A stretch of DNA of 64,000 bases, taken from assembly GCA_050084515.1 (NCBI GenBank), contig CM114272.1:50344001-50408000 (forward strand), in the 5' to 3' direction. Shown here in pieces: positions 46,962 to 60,115 of the stretch (positions within the stretch are counted from its first letter, which is position 1; every line of letters starts with the position of its first letter). The DNA is from Blasia pusilla. Taxonomy: Eukaryota; Marchantiophyta; Marchantiopsida; Blasiales. A program made the translations under genes and the position numbers. The notes below the pieces were generated by a model. The model was not told where the DNA came from. It worked only from the letters and a program-made list of their open reading frames with translations, and made no database searches.

Positions 46962-49689
46962 AAGGGGACGTCACAATCAAAATCAAAGCCTACCTTAGCT
47001 CTGTTCAAGCTTGCGTGTCTATTTTCTGATCTTAATCACTAGAAACGGAGATTACCTTGGATGAGGGGTACAAGGCAAGCCACTTCACAAGACGAAGAAT
47101 TAAATAAAATTTGGATGAGACATTGCAAAGTAAAGAGTTGATGTCCGCACAATTCAGATCAGTAAGACAACTACGCAGGATTGGCAGTCTAAATGATGGA
47201 ACCCATCTGGAATAACATGTCCACAACACATTGCTTTTTTCCTGGATTTTGAGTGACATGCTGATTCTTTTCTTCTGATATGAAGATTGTGTCATCCAAT
47301 CTGTAATTGGAGAAAACAGGCGAAACCTTTTCTCTTGCATCGAAGATCCTATCCAGGTGTCCCAAGCTTAGTTTGTTGTGTATTAGAACCCTTGGATTTA
47401 TGCAGACCTCGTACATTTTAACTCGTGTGCCTCCAACTCGCATGATTGTGCCTCTGTTTTCGTGTTAGGATAGATCGAGCCCGCCTGACTAAATGTAGTG
47501 TGTTTCTCCTTCGTGTCTGGATTTATCTCTCATGTGTCCCCATCTCGTGAGTGTGCCCATTCAGATCCTTGAAGACTTGGCGCTCCACCTTGTATAGAAT
47601 TCTTGATGAATGTTGCTTGTCCTTTCTCTTTTCCCATCGTGGACATGCGGCCCTCATGTGTGGAGTCTACGAAGTGGTAGACTCATGGCTCCTGACGTCC
47701 TTGGCACTCTTCTACCTATGTGCTATCCTTATTTTGTGTTGTCGTCCACTCACTCTTTCCTCAAGTCTGCTAGTAGCCGCTCTTGTCCCTCTCAATCGAT
47801 GCCATGATTCTTTTGCGCCCATGCTGGACAAGGTGGAAGGATGCCGAAAGGTGGCTGGCGTGTGTTTCTCAAGCTAGCAAGCACTGAGGTTGAAAGTTGA
47901 TGTCTCCCTCCCTGCTTGCCTTGATGGAATAGGGAACAAATTTATCAGTGTCACCCAGCCACATGGTGGCGAGTAGAGTGCAAATTTTCAACTTCTGATC
48001 TTTTGTGGAATGAGAATTCTTCCATGGCCTGGCCAACGTGCCACAACTCAGGTCCAGCGAAAGCTGGTGGGTCTCGTCGAGGATGATTCCTTTCATGCCT
48101 ATTGGCTATGTGCTCGCGTCGCGTCATTGTGCTCAGACAAAATGTTTGTTTATGTATCTACGCTGATCTTGAGTGATCCCCTTTCCAGACTAGTTGATTT
48201 GGCGTTTTCTTTCTGTTTTGCCTCCTCATCTTCCATTGACGAATGATGAAATCATCTATGACTTTCATGTTGATATGAACATTCCATTCATACGCTCTTA
48301 AGAGATGGCACTCCTTTCAAATGAACCCTCTCTATTTCTTATGGAGGTATTCGGGACAGTTGCAGCATTTTTGACATAATTCTTACAATCTCGAATTTAT
48401 CTCATCCTCAAAGGGAGGTGGGAACTGGCAAAAATCGTGCTTTCTAGTTTGTTGGGAGTTTCCATATGATCATGCCCCATGTGCATGTGTTTCTGCAATT
48501 TCTACTTCCACAAGTGACTATAGATGTAAGGAATTTCTATTTGATCCCTCCCATTCATAAGTGTTCTACAAATATACGGATCTCCATTTAGTCCACAGGT
48601 CCTTTTTGGTAAATCATCCCTATTTATTCTTCTATTATTATTATTGGTAGAAGGTGTGGTGACCCAAGATGAAGTATTACATCAATTTTGTAACAAGAAA
48701 TTGTAATTCATGGTTCATGTTTAAATGCAACTACTCAATTATTCATTAAAAGACCTTATTGGGCATGGAACCTAATATGATGGAACTTTATGGAAGGCGT
48801 GCTAACCTGAAATAGTCTAGAATATCAAGTTTATTTTTCTTCATATATTTTATGAATCCCAAAGTTGAACTTTCATTCAATTGTCTCATAATTCTAAAAG
48901 AAACTACGTTGGGAATTTTTGAGTTATAAACATACTGTCATATTTCTTGCAACTTTTATGGAAGGTAACTTAATCTAATTTGGTCATAAATACCAAGTTG
49001 CTAACAATTGTATGAGTAACAATTAAAAATCCTAATGATTAATTTTCATTTTAAAATCTCGTCAACATGTGGTCAAATTTGGGATTTTTGGAATAGTGAA
49101 TAGATGGAAAATTTCTTTCATACTTTTCCAAACATATTCTTCCAATTTTTCGCCTAGATATTGAATGAAAAATAGAAAACCACCACAAATATGATGGCCC
49201 ATCTTTCAAGATCTTAAACCTTCAAGTTTAGTAGAGCATTAAAAGGGACAAGTCAGGGACAAGTCACCTCAATTTAAGGGTGTTAACAAATGTATTCTCA
49301 AGATCAAGCTAGGAACTAAGGAACTTAACAGACGTCATTTCAACTATTTTTTTCTTCCTCAACCTTTTTTCTTACATCTAAGAAAATAAAGTTTAAGGGA
49401 GACTTAAAAGCATTTCATGAAAGTTATGAAAATTTTCATAAAATCAAGAGTTATTCTTTAAATAAATAATTCTTAGTATTCTATTCTACTAGTAGATTGG
49501 TTTACAAAACTTGTCGTTCTCATTGATATTTGTTTAGTCTTGAATATCGTGAACCCGTGTTTGACTAGTTAATCCCCAAGATGACTTGGAGGAGTCTCAT
49601 GGCAAATTCCATCCATCTTGACTTCCCCAAACTCACCTTGTAACCTTAACCCATGATATGTGTGTCTCATGGCTAAGGATTGTCTCGAC
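46962..49689. other. Intergenic downstream of the TPR gene
   Basis: The first 1.3 kb is GC-balanced with frames such as 47551-47877 (+) that I cannot assign; it may be 3' UTR and gene-fragment sequence. From about 48250 it is AT-rich with nothing recognisable. Confidence 0.4.
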
Positions 49690-50045
49690 TCCCGCTATTT
49701 GATATCTCAAGGTTGTCTTTCAGACCCTCATGTCCTTCTAGCCATGGAAATGCATGGGGCTATGGGGGAGAGGTTTGACTTGTTCCTTATGGATTATGCT
49801 CATCATCTCTAGTCATATCTATTGCGATTCTTTATCGTAGGCAACGAATCTCCATAGTTCTGCAATGTGCCCAAGCCAATGGGCTTTTGAGGATGGCTCA
49901 AGCCACGGGATACACTAATGCTAGATGGCCTCTTAGAGGTAGTCATATTTCTCTAGGTATATTTGGTATTGTTTGTACTTTTGGTGAGTTTAGCCGGTAG
50001 GGTGAGCGCCCCCTTTTTCTTTCTTCTTTTTTCCCGGACTAGTTG
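49690..50045. repeat. Dispersed repeat, copy 2 (partner at 42290-42640)
   Basis: Same order of shared phrases as copy 1: tttgacttgttccttatgga, catcatctctagtca, aatgtgcccaagccaatggg, a gcgcccccttttt run, then cccgg. Function and class unknown. Confidence 0.7.
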
Positions 50046-50705
50046 GACCCTTCACATACTCAACCCTTTGAGTCCTCCATTTATACTTTGATGGGTTCCC
50101 CCATCTCTTTGTTATGCAGGCTTTCTCTTTTCTTCCACAATCCATGCATCATGGAAGATTTCTCTTCCGGAAGTTACAATAAGTACATAGCCATTTATGT
50201 TAGGCTTTGCTACGCTAGTCTATTTGGAGGTTTGAGTTTTCTCTGTACGTACATTCCTAGGCGTGCCTTCCGAAGCTCCAACATTTCCTTTCACATTGTT
50301 ATTCCTAGATTCGAATTTAGCTCTGCTCTGACTCCAATCAATTGGCCTACCTTCGGATAATGAGACTCTTTAAGTTCTTCTCCTCGTTGCTCGAAAATTT
50401 TCTTAACTCATTAGAGAAAGGTAACTCTATGGTAGCTTTCCCATACAATAGAGTAGTAATCAATTGCTCGAAAGAACTAGGCATTGATTTTTACAACAAC
50501 AAACGCTTGATCTTCATCATCTAAATTTACTTCATTATTTTACTACTCACGGATGACTCACTCGAAAGAGTTCAAATTTCCACTTTGTTTCATTGGAAAA
50601 TTATACAATCAGATGAAATATAGTTTGTGTTCATCCATTTGTAATTGTAGATAACGAATTTTAATGGTTTGTAACATACTCATGCTTATGAGTGGGATCA
50701 CACCA
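50046..50705. other. Intergenic with one 105-codon frame
   Basis: A frame at 50043-50360 (+) is open but has no motif I know. The rest is AT-rich. Confidence 0.35.
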
Positions 50706-50925
50706 TGAAAGACACCACTACAAGAAGCACCCTTGTTGGTAATCAATATTTTTCTGAACTATCGTTGATAAGATTTCTCATTTTTTGTGACGTTGTGATC
50801 CGGTGAACTCCCCATTGAAAGACACCACTACAAGAAGCACCCTTGTTGGTAATCAATATTTTTCTTAGCTATCATGGATAAGATTTCTCATTTTTTGTGA
50901 CGTTGTGATCCGGTGAACTCCCCAT
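50706..50925. repeat. 110-bp tandem duplication
   Basis: Two near-identical copies start tgaaagacaccactacaaga (50706 and 50816) and end gtgaactccccat. Only a few bases differ, so the duplication is recent. The motif cactacaagaa at its start resembles the terminal bases of plant CACTA (CMC) transposons. Confidence 0.9.
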
Positions 50926-52485
50926 TTTCTACGCCTTTTTCCAATTTTTCCAATTTTCTAATCTTCTTAATTTATTTATGTGAGTTCTCCCATTTTTAAA
51001 ATGTCATAATCTCTCATAAGATCATATCTCATTTCTCTGATTATCCGCGCACTACCTGTAACTCCAATGTGGAATGTCGTCCACGAAGACTTGATCCACA
51101 AGCAAGTGCCCAACCCTAGTGCACTTTCATCGGATGCCAGCGGTCGGACTCAATCACACATGCTGGCATATCTAGAGTCGACCAATTTTGGGTGAGCGCG
51201 TTCATCACTAAACTTGTGATGGCTACACTCGTGGTACACATTGATGGGTTCAGCAGAATCAGTCGTTCCAGAACGGAGAATGAGAAAGTAGTCTTTTGTA
51301 GCAGCCAATCATCAAAGATGGACCAGCTCAAGCATCAAAGTAAGGTATGATGGGATCATGCATTACTACTCCGGTCGTGGCAAGAAGAATGAAGAAAGAG
51401 GGCCAGCATAAAAGGAGACGGGGAACCCATCTGAAATTCGAAGGAGGGTAGGGTGGGGTGGGGTGGGGGAGGAACACCAAAGATCTAAGGAGGGCTGAAG
51501 GAATCGGGACCACCAAAGCCTCACCCTGTCGTGATCACCCATTGATCCTGCTGCGAAACTTAATCCTCCACTCGACCTAACCGGACCAAAATATCTTCAA
51601 GAGGGAAACCAGGTATCAGTCAAAATTGTATTCAGGGGGTTTCTACATCAACTTGTCGGTTGCTTTCACCGACTATAATTTGAGGTGTGATGCAATATGC
51701 GACCCTGCAAAAAACCCATGATTTCGGTGGCCTTCGGTCAAATCCAGTCTAAAAATTCCATCTCTTCACTTACTGAACTGATGCATTCTGCTTGGAGTTG
51801 ATCTAGGTAGTCACTGAAGATGTCTAAAAAGTTTCCTATGATGGAGCTGCTAAACCGTACTCAACTTTACAAGACCTCTTTTAGCCTGCTGAAGTCTTCT
51901 AGTGTAACTGCACCTCATGAAATGTAAGAGTTGTGCAACATCCTCTTGCAATGCTCTTTCCCACCTTGAAATAGATTGCTACCTCGCCGCTTTGTGTTGA
52001 ACACCAGCCTTGAGTGATTCACATTGTACTCTAGTACATCAGGGAACCTCAAACCAAACTGGACATTTCGTTGAGGTGTTGATGACTGTAGAGTAGAGAT
52101 AATTCATCAGGAGAGTCAGTATAAAGTGACACCAAATGCTGTGATCTGATATAAACAAACCCACTGCGGACATCAATAAAGGTTCTCATCTGACTAGGAC
52201 CACGGTTCGATAGAGTCATCCTACTGGCAACTGGGTATTGAAAACGTAGTGAAATCCAGGGGCGAACAAAGCCACCAGATTTTGTGTATATACTGCTCTC
52301 AACTTCAAAATCACTCAATTCCCACTCCAGTGATATCCATTTATAAAGACAGGCTAATCAAGCCATTCAAGTGCCAGGAAAGTTAAGAGGTCTGGAAATT
52401 TTACTGGAAATGACTTCAAAGAAAACAACAGATTTCTCTATGGACGTCTGGTGTGGAAACAAACCTCTCATGCCCGACATATTTT
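50926..52485. other. Intergenic, nothing firm
   Basis: A G-rich run of GGGGT units occurs at about 51448-51470. Open frames at 51116-51331 (-) and 52049-52318 (-) are unassigned. Confidence 0.4.
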
Positions 52486-52533
52486 GTCTTGGCAAGAAAC
52501 ACAACCTCCTGAGTGAGTGTTTCTTGCCAAGAC
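52486..52533. repeat. Perfect 17-bp inverted repeat with 14-base loop
   Basis: GTCTTGGCAAGAAACAC at 52486-52502 pairs exactly with GTGTTTCTTGCCAAGAC at 52517-52533. It stands alone in otherwise mixed sequence. The stem is short for a plant microRNA precursor. Confidence 0.95.
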
Positions 52534-55322
52534 ATTGCCCAAAGGATTCCTTGACCTCTACAAATAAGCATTAGGTGGACCAGCCTAAACAATCCACCTG
52601 AGTTGGAAGGACTGATCTTCTCTGACTCAAATGTCAAGCTTCTCAACTTCATTCTCATCAGATGCCAGATAAGACAAATACTCATTGGTGAATGCATGTC
52701 GTACTTTGAGGGCCAATAAGTCCAGGCAAGGACACACTGGTTCACATATACTTGCTGCTTGCAGCTTGATCTCCATCGAAGTAATCATTAAAGTAGTATC
52801 TGTAATCCTCTCTTTGCACAAATTTCAATTAACAGATGGAAAAGGTGGAAGAGGGCGAAACACCAAACAGATACACTACTTCCACCAAAATTCCAATATA
52901 CATGGGAACAAGGAAAGCGAGGGTGAGAAACAGACAGATAGACCACTTTTACCAGTGAGCCTTTTCCAGGTTGAGGTCTGCTAAAACCTGGAAAAATTTG
53001 CCCAGAGGCTGCAAACTCAAAAGCCCACAACCCTTGACCAAATTCAAAGGAGGACAAAGATTAAAAAACGATATCATAAAACCAAAATCCGAATAAAATT
53101 AGATTATGTTCAGGTCCGATGATCCCAGAAAAAACGAACCAAAAAAAAGAACCTCTTAAACTCAAAAAAGAAAATGCCCCACACCAGCACATTTCACTCA
53201 TAATCCTTCCTGACCATGTCTCAGTTCCTTTGAAATTTCAACAACACTGGTGGTAACTCCGGAAACAAGCAGCTTTCTGAATCTGTCCAGTACAGCATGC
53301 CTGCTGCACCTAAATGCAAGGAGCTGTTGCTCAGAACTGTGTTTCAGAGAATAGTCAGCAGAGAAAGACAGACCACCCACAAGAGGAAGGCAAACCAATT
53401 TGACATTTACGAAAATATTAAGCTGCCCTCAAGAAAGTCTAAAGATCTCTTGCAGCACAGGCGTACATCCGACCACAGGGCGGCAGAAGAGAAAGAGCAA
53501 TCAGCTTTAGTACCTAGTGCAATCCATTCAACAGAGCATAAATGCCTTAACAGTTCAGGAAACACCTGCGGAACTTAAGATCAGTCCCCATCAGGATGAG
53601 AAGTCACTCGTCAAAGGGAGAAACCAAAGTTAGGATGCAGTCCAATGATTCCACAAAAAAGATGGCCACCAGAGGCCCAGATCTACCCATCCTAATTTCG
53701 TCAGTGCTAATCTTACCTGAATGAACCAAACAAATTCTGAAGGCATCCACAGCTTTGAAGAAATCCAGTTTAGTCCTCAAGGATATCGAGTGATAGCTTT
53801 GCAGTCTGACCGAGAACAAACCACTCACTACTGAGTGCCACATACATCTGTTATCTCCTATATACTCTGACAGTAGATCTGAAAATCGGCAACCAGCATT
53901 AATCTCTCTCTGGCTTTTCTCCAAATGGCATTTTCCTGACATTAACAAAGTGGACTATAAACCCAAGGTGGAAATGATGCACAAGCCAGCAGTTTCATTA
54001 TCATCTAGAGGACAACACAGATACTGAGATGACCAAAAGGGAATTGGTAGCAAATCAGATCGTGAAACCACAGATATGCAAAATACACTTAGCAACTCCA
54101 CCATTTTGTGGAAGTCCAACAAAACTGCAGATGCAAAAGCAGAACATACCTGCGGAAAAGCTCAAGTTCTCGTACCTTCAAAACATTACAGGCATTCACA
54201 AGAAGCAACAATCCACATATTTGTTAAAAAAGAAAATTAAAACTAGAAAACCAAAAGATTAATTCTCAGATTCATAATCCAAACACAAACCATTACAACT
54301 ATCAGCCCCATCATTCATGACCAACTATACTAACTGCTTGCCGGCATTTTCAGCTACCAACCATAGTTTTGACCCCTGTGAAGATTCATTCAAGTGTACA
54401 GAGACCATATTTCACAGTCTATCCCTTCAACAATCCTGCAAACAAACTGTTAGTGAGCATCCACAGAAAAGACCTGATCCAACTCATTTCGAATAGCATT
54501 GCAAATTAGCTGTAAGAGAATCTGGACAACATTTCAACCACCTTGAGAAGAAAACAACACTCATCTTAGTGATTGATCAAACTCTAGGAGTGGTTAGTTT
54601 TTACAGACTAACCGTTTCTAGAGTAACTAGATTTTTTTTCAAAAGTGAGGATTGATTCATTTATATCTTGTGAAAAGAATAAGAAGGCCACTACATTCCT
54701 CTCTTGAACTTGAACCTCTAGATTGCAAATAAGACATTACAGATATCCCTACCAATTCAAGGTGATTCTCCACGGTAATGCTTCATTTAGGGAGAGGAGG
54801 GGAAGGGTTGGAACAGGCATCTCTATTCTATATAGACCAAATGAAGAAACTGTCACAAAATCATGGTAGCCACAATCATATGTCTCAACTCAGTTCAATA
54901 AGACAATGATTTTCAAATTCCCAATCCACCAGGACTGGTAGAAAATGATTCTGGTAACTCACAAATAAGAAAAAACTTACAAGGTACCGAGCTTTACTCA
55001 AATTTCTATTGCAGATAACGCAACACTGATTGAAATCTCAGTAGCGAAGTCCAAGTTTGCCCTAAGACTGTTACAATATACTACACTTCATGCCCACTAC
55101 GACCTCTTTTCCAACTGGCAGATGTACGCAGCTGCAATCTCATAGTTGACTTCAAGCTTAAAAGCTTGAAAAAATTAATGAAAGAATATCCTTAAGCAAT
55201 CTACTTAACAAATGTGATCACAAGGACAGTGAGAGAACATGCAGTATCAGCAGCCATGCTTGACTGTATCACTTCCTGCGAACATCTCCACCACCTTCTC
55301 ACGCATTCCCTTTTAGAAGCAG
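52534..55322. other. Intergenic or 3' region of the minus-strand coiled-coil gene
   Basis: Scattered unassigned frames on both strands (longest 53604-53948, -, 114 codons). The part near 55200-55322 is probably 3' UTR of the minus-strand gene. No transposon protein seen. Confidence 0.35.
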
Positions 55323-57903
55323 TTATTCATCTACAGTTCCACCCGAAGACTCTGCTGGTGTGGCGTCTTCCCTCTCCGAGATTCCACCATTCTCCTTTGA
55401 GCCATCACATATTGCAAGTGTTTCACCCTTGGAGCCTTCAATCATGGCCTTGAATTCTAGAAAATACTGTGTCACCTCCTCTAGATTGTGCTCGAGTTCT
55501 GACACTCGTAGTGTTTTCTCCTTAAGTTTCCGCTCTGTCTCTTCCAAACGTGCTTTTAGCTCATCCCTCTCCTTCTCCACGCTTCTTGGTTGCGCTTTGC
55601 TCTACACATCAAAACCAAAGTCCAAATCACTCTCACAATATCTTGGAATGTATCAATCCTGTCCCTCTCCATAGAAGGTTTTGCCAACATTTGTCAAACA
55701 TCAATCTATAGGAGCTTCCAGTCATACACAACTTCTACCTAAACATCCCAGCAACTCATCTGGACGACTAACACAGAACCTTGATCAGTAGACCATGGTA
55801 TGATCCACCATTTGATGATAGGATAGAGGTTAAACCTCGGCACAACTCTTGTCTTTTACTGTCAACTCAGGTGTTTCAAGACAAACAATAATATCTTTGT
55901 GATGACAGGATTCAAAAAAACGCTTGCATGACTCCAAAACATTAGATCTTGTTTTGATTGTCCGAATGTCAGTTTCCCACCCAGTATCAACCTGGACTAT
56001 ACACCAACATATCTGTAATTGGTTTGTATTTTGACAAGAATTAAAAATACTACATCATTCAACCATGCCCCACGCATACCTGCATAAACAAAACAAATTA
56101 CAGAGGAGATATCTGTTTGAGATATCCATTAAAGTGTAAAGGAATGCAAAGAATCCTGTGATTAAGAGTTGGCATTGGCTTCTGAGACCCGACCGTGCGG
56201 TTCCGAGTATGAATTGGTGTGAAAACTGTCTTTAGGGAAGCAGATTTTTTACGCACAATTTTTGAGGTTTATTGAGTTGTCACAGAGTATGCACCACAAA
56301 AAACAACTAACTGATCATCAAAATTATTTTTTCAACCTGCAGGATAATCATGAGTGGTATTCTTCCAACTACTAAAAGTTTTTAGAAAGCTACTCAAACA
56401 TAACAATAATGCAGTTACCACAAACTCCACCAATGATGTGATTGTCACACAACCCTCACCTTCATTCCAAGTTGCATATCTTTCTACCATAGCATTAACC
56501 AATAAAGGAAAGTCGGCATGCTCTAGTGCTTTCCATTTTACGATTTCATTCTCATCACGGACATATCTTACAGTATTTTGGCAGAACATGACTATCTTGA
56601 GCATTTTCCTTCAGCTAAGGAGCAATCACATTTGCCTTCCTATTCTACATAGGTTAACATTTCCACCATAGTTTGAACCATATCCTTACCTCCTACGCAT
56701 ATGACACAGCCATATTAGTGCAATGTCTATTCGAAACTTTGGGTATATAGCCAAGACTACTGAGGACCGTTAAAGACAAATAACCTACAGACTTCTCTAG
56801 TGTAGCACCAACCACTTCTCATCATTCGTATATATGCTGCTAAGTCAGTATGCTTGTCATCAAAAATTCTTGAATATTTCCAATATCGAGATAGAATCTG
56901 GTGCTTTTCAGGTAAAGACATCTTTTCCACAGCTTCCAGAACTGTGCAATACGACAAAGGATTCACCAAAATCATGACTCAAAGGTGTTCCCTGGGCAGG
57001 GCCATGTTGGATGACACTGTACTTAAGAGGAAGCCATACCTCATCAAGGAATTCCGGCTTGAGTAGGGAGTCTCGTCGATCAAGGGCCTCATTCATTGCA
57101 GCTTCTGCAGCCTTCTTTGCAGCCTCAGCTTCTGCTCTGGCTTCCTCTGCAATCCGGAGGGCAGCCACAGCTTGAGCTGCAGCCAACCCAGCGGCCATCT
57201 CTGCTGCTCTTGCCCTCTCATTGCTGGCCCGTGCTTTTTCTTCAGCAGTACTGTAAACTTCCCACGTACCTCCTTCTTCACCATCACTTAAATCTTCCTC
57301 TAATCCCATGTCCTCCCTGCCACTCAGAACCGCAGCTTGTTCAACGGCATCCCAATCATTGGCGTTCCACTCCATCTCTCTGTCATGAGGAGCTCTGTGT
57401 GTGCCTTCTGAATCAACAGAATACTTAAAGCTTCCATGCCTCTTAAGCCCGTTGTGCTGAACATTCTCTCTTCTCCGCACTCCAAGACAAGGAGCAGCAC
57501 TTCCTGCCTCTTCACCAACCTTGTCCACAGTTGTCATAGTCCTGTCTTCATCCTCCCTGGCAACCTTCCTCTCACTGTCTCTGGGGATTCGGAATCTTGC
57601 AACCCCATCAGAGTCTTCATCTACGAGTACTTGCAGAGCAACAGCTTCAGCAAGGGCTGCACCTTCCTCATCTAGTCGTTGTTCCTCTTCCTTTCTTCTT
57701 TGTTTTTTTTTTTCTAGCTCCGTTCGAATGGCTGCAGCGGTAGCAAGAGCCTTTTCAAGCCGTCTCTTCTTCTTTTCTGCCTGCTTCAACCGATCTCTTT
57801 CCTCTTTCGCTTGTTTCTTCTTTTCTTTTCTAGAGCTGGCTATGGCAGAAAATGGGAGCGGCCCAGGGCTCGGCCCTGCTGCAACAGTTTCCACCAATGG
57901 CAT
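55323..57903 (-). CDS. Coiled-coil-rich protein of unknown function, partial model
   Basis: Minus strand. The first exon starts with ATG at 57901-57903 and runs to a probable donor after 57022 (KPEFLDE then gtatgg). It holds a basic coiled coil (RKEKKKQAKEERDRLKQAEK), an acidic middle (DDWD-like NANDWDAVEQ, EEDLSDGEEGG) and an Ala/Glu-rich helix (AEEARAEAEAAKKAAEAAMN). Further exons: about 56789-56941 (LEAVEKMSLPEKHQILSRYW), joining in phase to about 56470-56580 (YVRDENEIVKWKALEHADF). A last exon at 55323-55598 is a coiled coil (ERDELKARLEETERKLKEKT) with an acidic end and stop. The first junction and the link to the last exon do not close in phase, so small exons are missing from my model, or these are two genes. 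I do not recognise the family. Confidence 0.65.
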
Positions 57904-59620
57904 TTCCTCCTCAACTCTCTCATATAGTACCCAAACACCTTAATTACGGAGTATCTAACTCTAAATCAAACGGATTACCTTTCAAGCTCGTCCCCGACTA
58001 CAAATACGGATAAGTGCATGTGCGTACGTTGCCCTAGAACCTGGATAAGGAATGCTTAGAATTTACATGGTTCTATTCAAAATTGAAGATGAGCACTCTT
58101 CTACAGGGAGATCACAGTAGTACAAAGGGCGTTCAAACAAGTCCCGGTGCTTGAAATCTTAATCCAACTAGTATGGATCGATATTCACAAATTCCTACTG
58201 GCTACAGGTCTACTCCACAAGTGCTACACATTCCCCCGTCCACCTTGCAAATTGTCACAACCATGCAACCACACGAGAAGCAGAGTCCTTCAAGACCACC
58301 GACCGACGAGGAATCTGAGAGTCGAGTTTGCAAAGTTTCGATGGTCTGCAGGAAAAAACATAGCACATGCTTCAGAACGATGAGCCTCGAATCCGATCTG
58401 ACGTGCAGAGATGGGGGAAGACACGTCGCAAACATGATGCGCCGCAGAACACCAAGTGTTGCACCCAAGATCCAGAAGATAACGTCTCCAAATGACGGCT
58501 AATCAGCGACCATCAGAAGAAAACAAGAAAGCAATACGTTGTGATGTACCAGATATCTGGGATCCGGGATATGCTCCGTCAGTAAGAAACTACAATGCAA
58601 ATCAGACGAACCAGAAGCCGATGGAGTAACATTCGTATGTTCCTGGTGGAAGAATGTCAAACGTAGGGGCGGGGCGGCTGATATCAATTAAAGCACCATT
58701 TTTTTCCGAAACTGCACAGGCCTGAAAGCTTTTCAAAACATCATGCAACCTTCCAAGACAGAAGGTCGGAAGCAGTAGGTGAATCGCTGATCTGGCGCGA
58801 CGATCAACCTATAGCTGGTCCTCGTCAATCTTTGCACTGGCATCATGCAAATTTCGAATTTGACTCCCAAGGCGAAGCAATTGAAAACCGAGGCCCATGC
58901 CCCGCTATAGAGGGGCATATTGCATTCGTGCCACTACTTTCCTGACTGGTAACACGTTGTGTGTCCAAAATCTCTATAACTGATCTAAATTGCACAATAT
59001 TCCCAGGAAATATGAGGTATACCGAAACAGAAACACGCCAACGTGGGCAGAATGAGCGATTACCGGAAGGCGAATCTATAAGAGTATGAGAACACAGCAA
59101 TTCTTTCCCCCCTCCCCACACCCACACAATCCGGACTCCACCTCGAATCCCCGCCAACAAACATCCTCCATCCTCCCCATCTTCGGACGAACGAACTCCG
59201 GGACCGGAGGGGGGGACTAACAATATTACCAGAACAGTCCACCACATGCACAAAAACCGCAATCACATAAAGCCATGTGCTGCACAGATTGCGATACGGC
59301 AACATACGTACCGATCGGATAAGTGATGCCGAGAGAATCGAGCGATCGGGGTCCGGCAGATGAGCGGAGGGAGGGGAAGGAGCAGAAGCAAATGACGAGA
59401 GAGAGAGAGAGAGATTTGAGGGACAAATAGCACTGGTGAGTTAAAGCAAAAGGGTGATGGATTTCTGAGGATTAGGGTTGAACGAAGCAGAGTACAGCTT
59501 TGGTTTCGAGTTGCGAGACGGGACCTCGGACTACGTAGTTCCCTCATTAGCTCCGGTTCCTACAGCAGCCCCTCTCCTCCCTGCGGCTATCTTAATTAGC
59601 TGGGGTCTACACGCGCCTTT
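57904..59620 (-). promoter_or_regulatory. 5' region of the coiled-coil gene
   Basis: On the minus strand a pyrimidine-rich leader with a CT microsatellite (59398-59414) and caaccctaatcctcag at about 59464-59480 looks like a plant transcription start zone. The 1.4 kb between it and the ATG at 57903 probably holds a 5' UTR intron. Minus frames at 58843-59262 and 59263-59547 look compositional. Confidence 0.4.
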
Positions 59621-60115
59621 TCGCTTTTAGGAAAGATCTCGGATACCCGCCGCTATGGCGGGGACTTGCCGGCGCAACAGTGGCAAAACATGCGGCCCTG
59701 AACCCGCTCGAGACGCTCCTCGCTTCGCCATATGATAGCTACCGCGTGGCGAAACTCGTTCCGTCCGCGTTACAACCTGCAGCCGGTGCTACTTTCGGTG
59801 CCGGCGCGTATGGAAGATGCTCGATCTTCGTAAAGCGATCGTCGCCGGGGGATTCTGATGCTTCTTTCTTTGTCTCCTCCGACCGATCCGATAATTCTTT
59901 CACTTCTTATTATTCGTAGTGTGCCCCTCTTCACTTTACGATGTTTACCCGCTTTTAGGGCATCTGAACGAAAACCCCCAGTTGTGACGTCTTCATACGA
60001 GGCTTCTTATAGCCCCGTGTACTTGCTTCTCCTCGTGCTCCTCCCCACTCTACCATCCAAACCCTCATCGGAAACAGGGCCCAAACCATTCTCACCTCCG
60101 AGAAGTCAATAGACA
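59590..60115. other. GC-rich island, possibly organelle-derived
   Basis: Abrupt change to GC-rich, low-repeat sequence between the coiled-coil gene's 5' region and AT-rich DNA. Frames at 59680-59919 and 59858-60112 (+) overlap and are unassigned. Texture resembles plant mitochondrial intergenic DNA, but no gene was recognised. Confidence 0.25.

Noticed and set aside
57096-57943. Plus-strand frames opposite the coiled-coil gene
   Set aside because: Gln/Leu- and Ser-rich shadows of the minus-strand coding exon.
59226-59547. Minus-strand frames upstream of the coiled-coil gene as separate genes
   Set aside because: Low-complexity Ser/Leu/Arg composition of a pyrimidine-rich leader, no domain.
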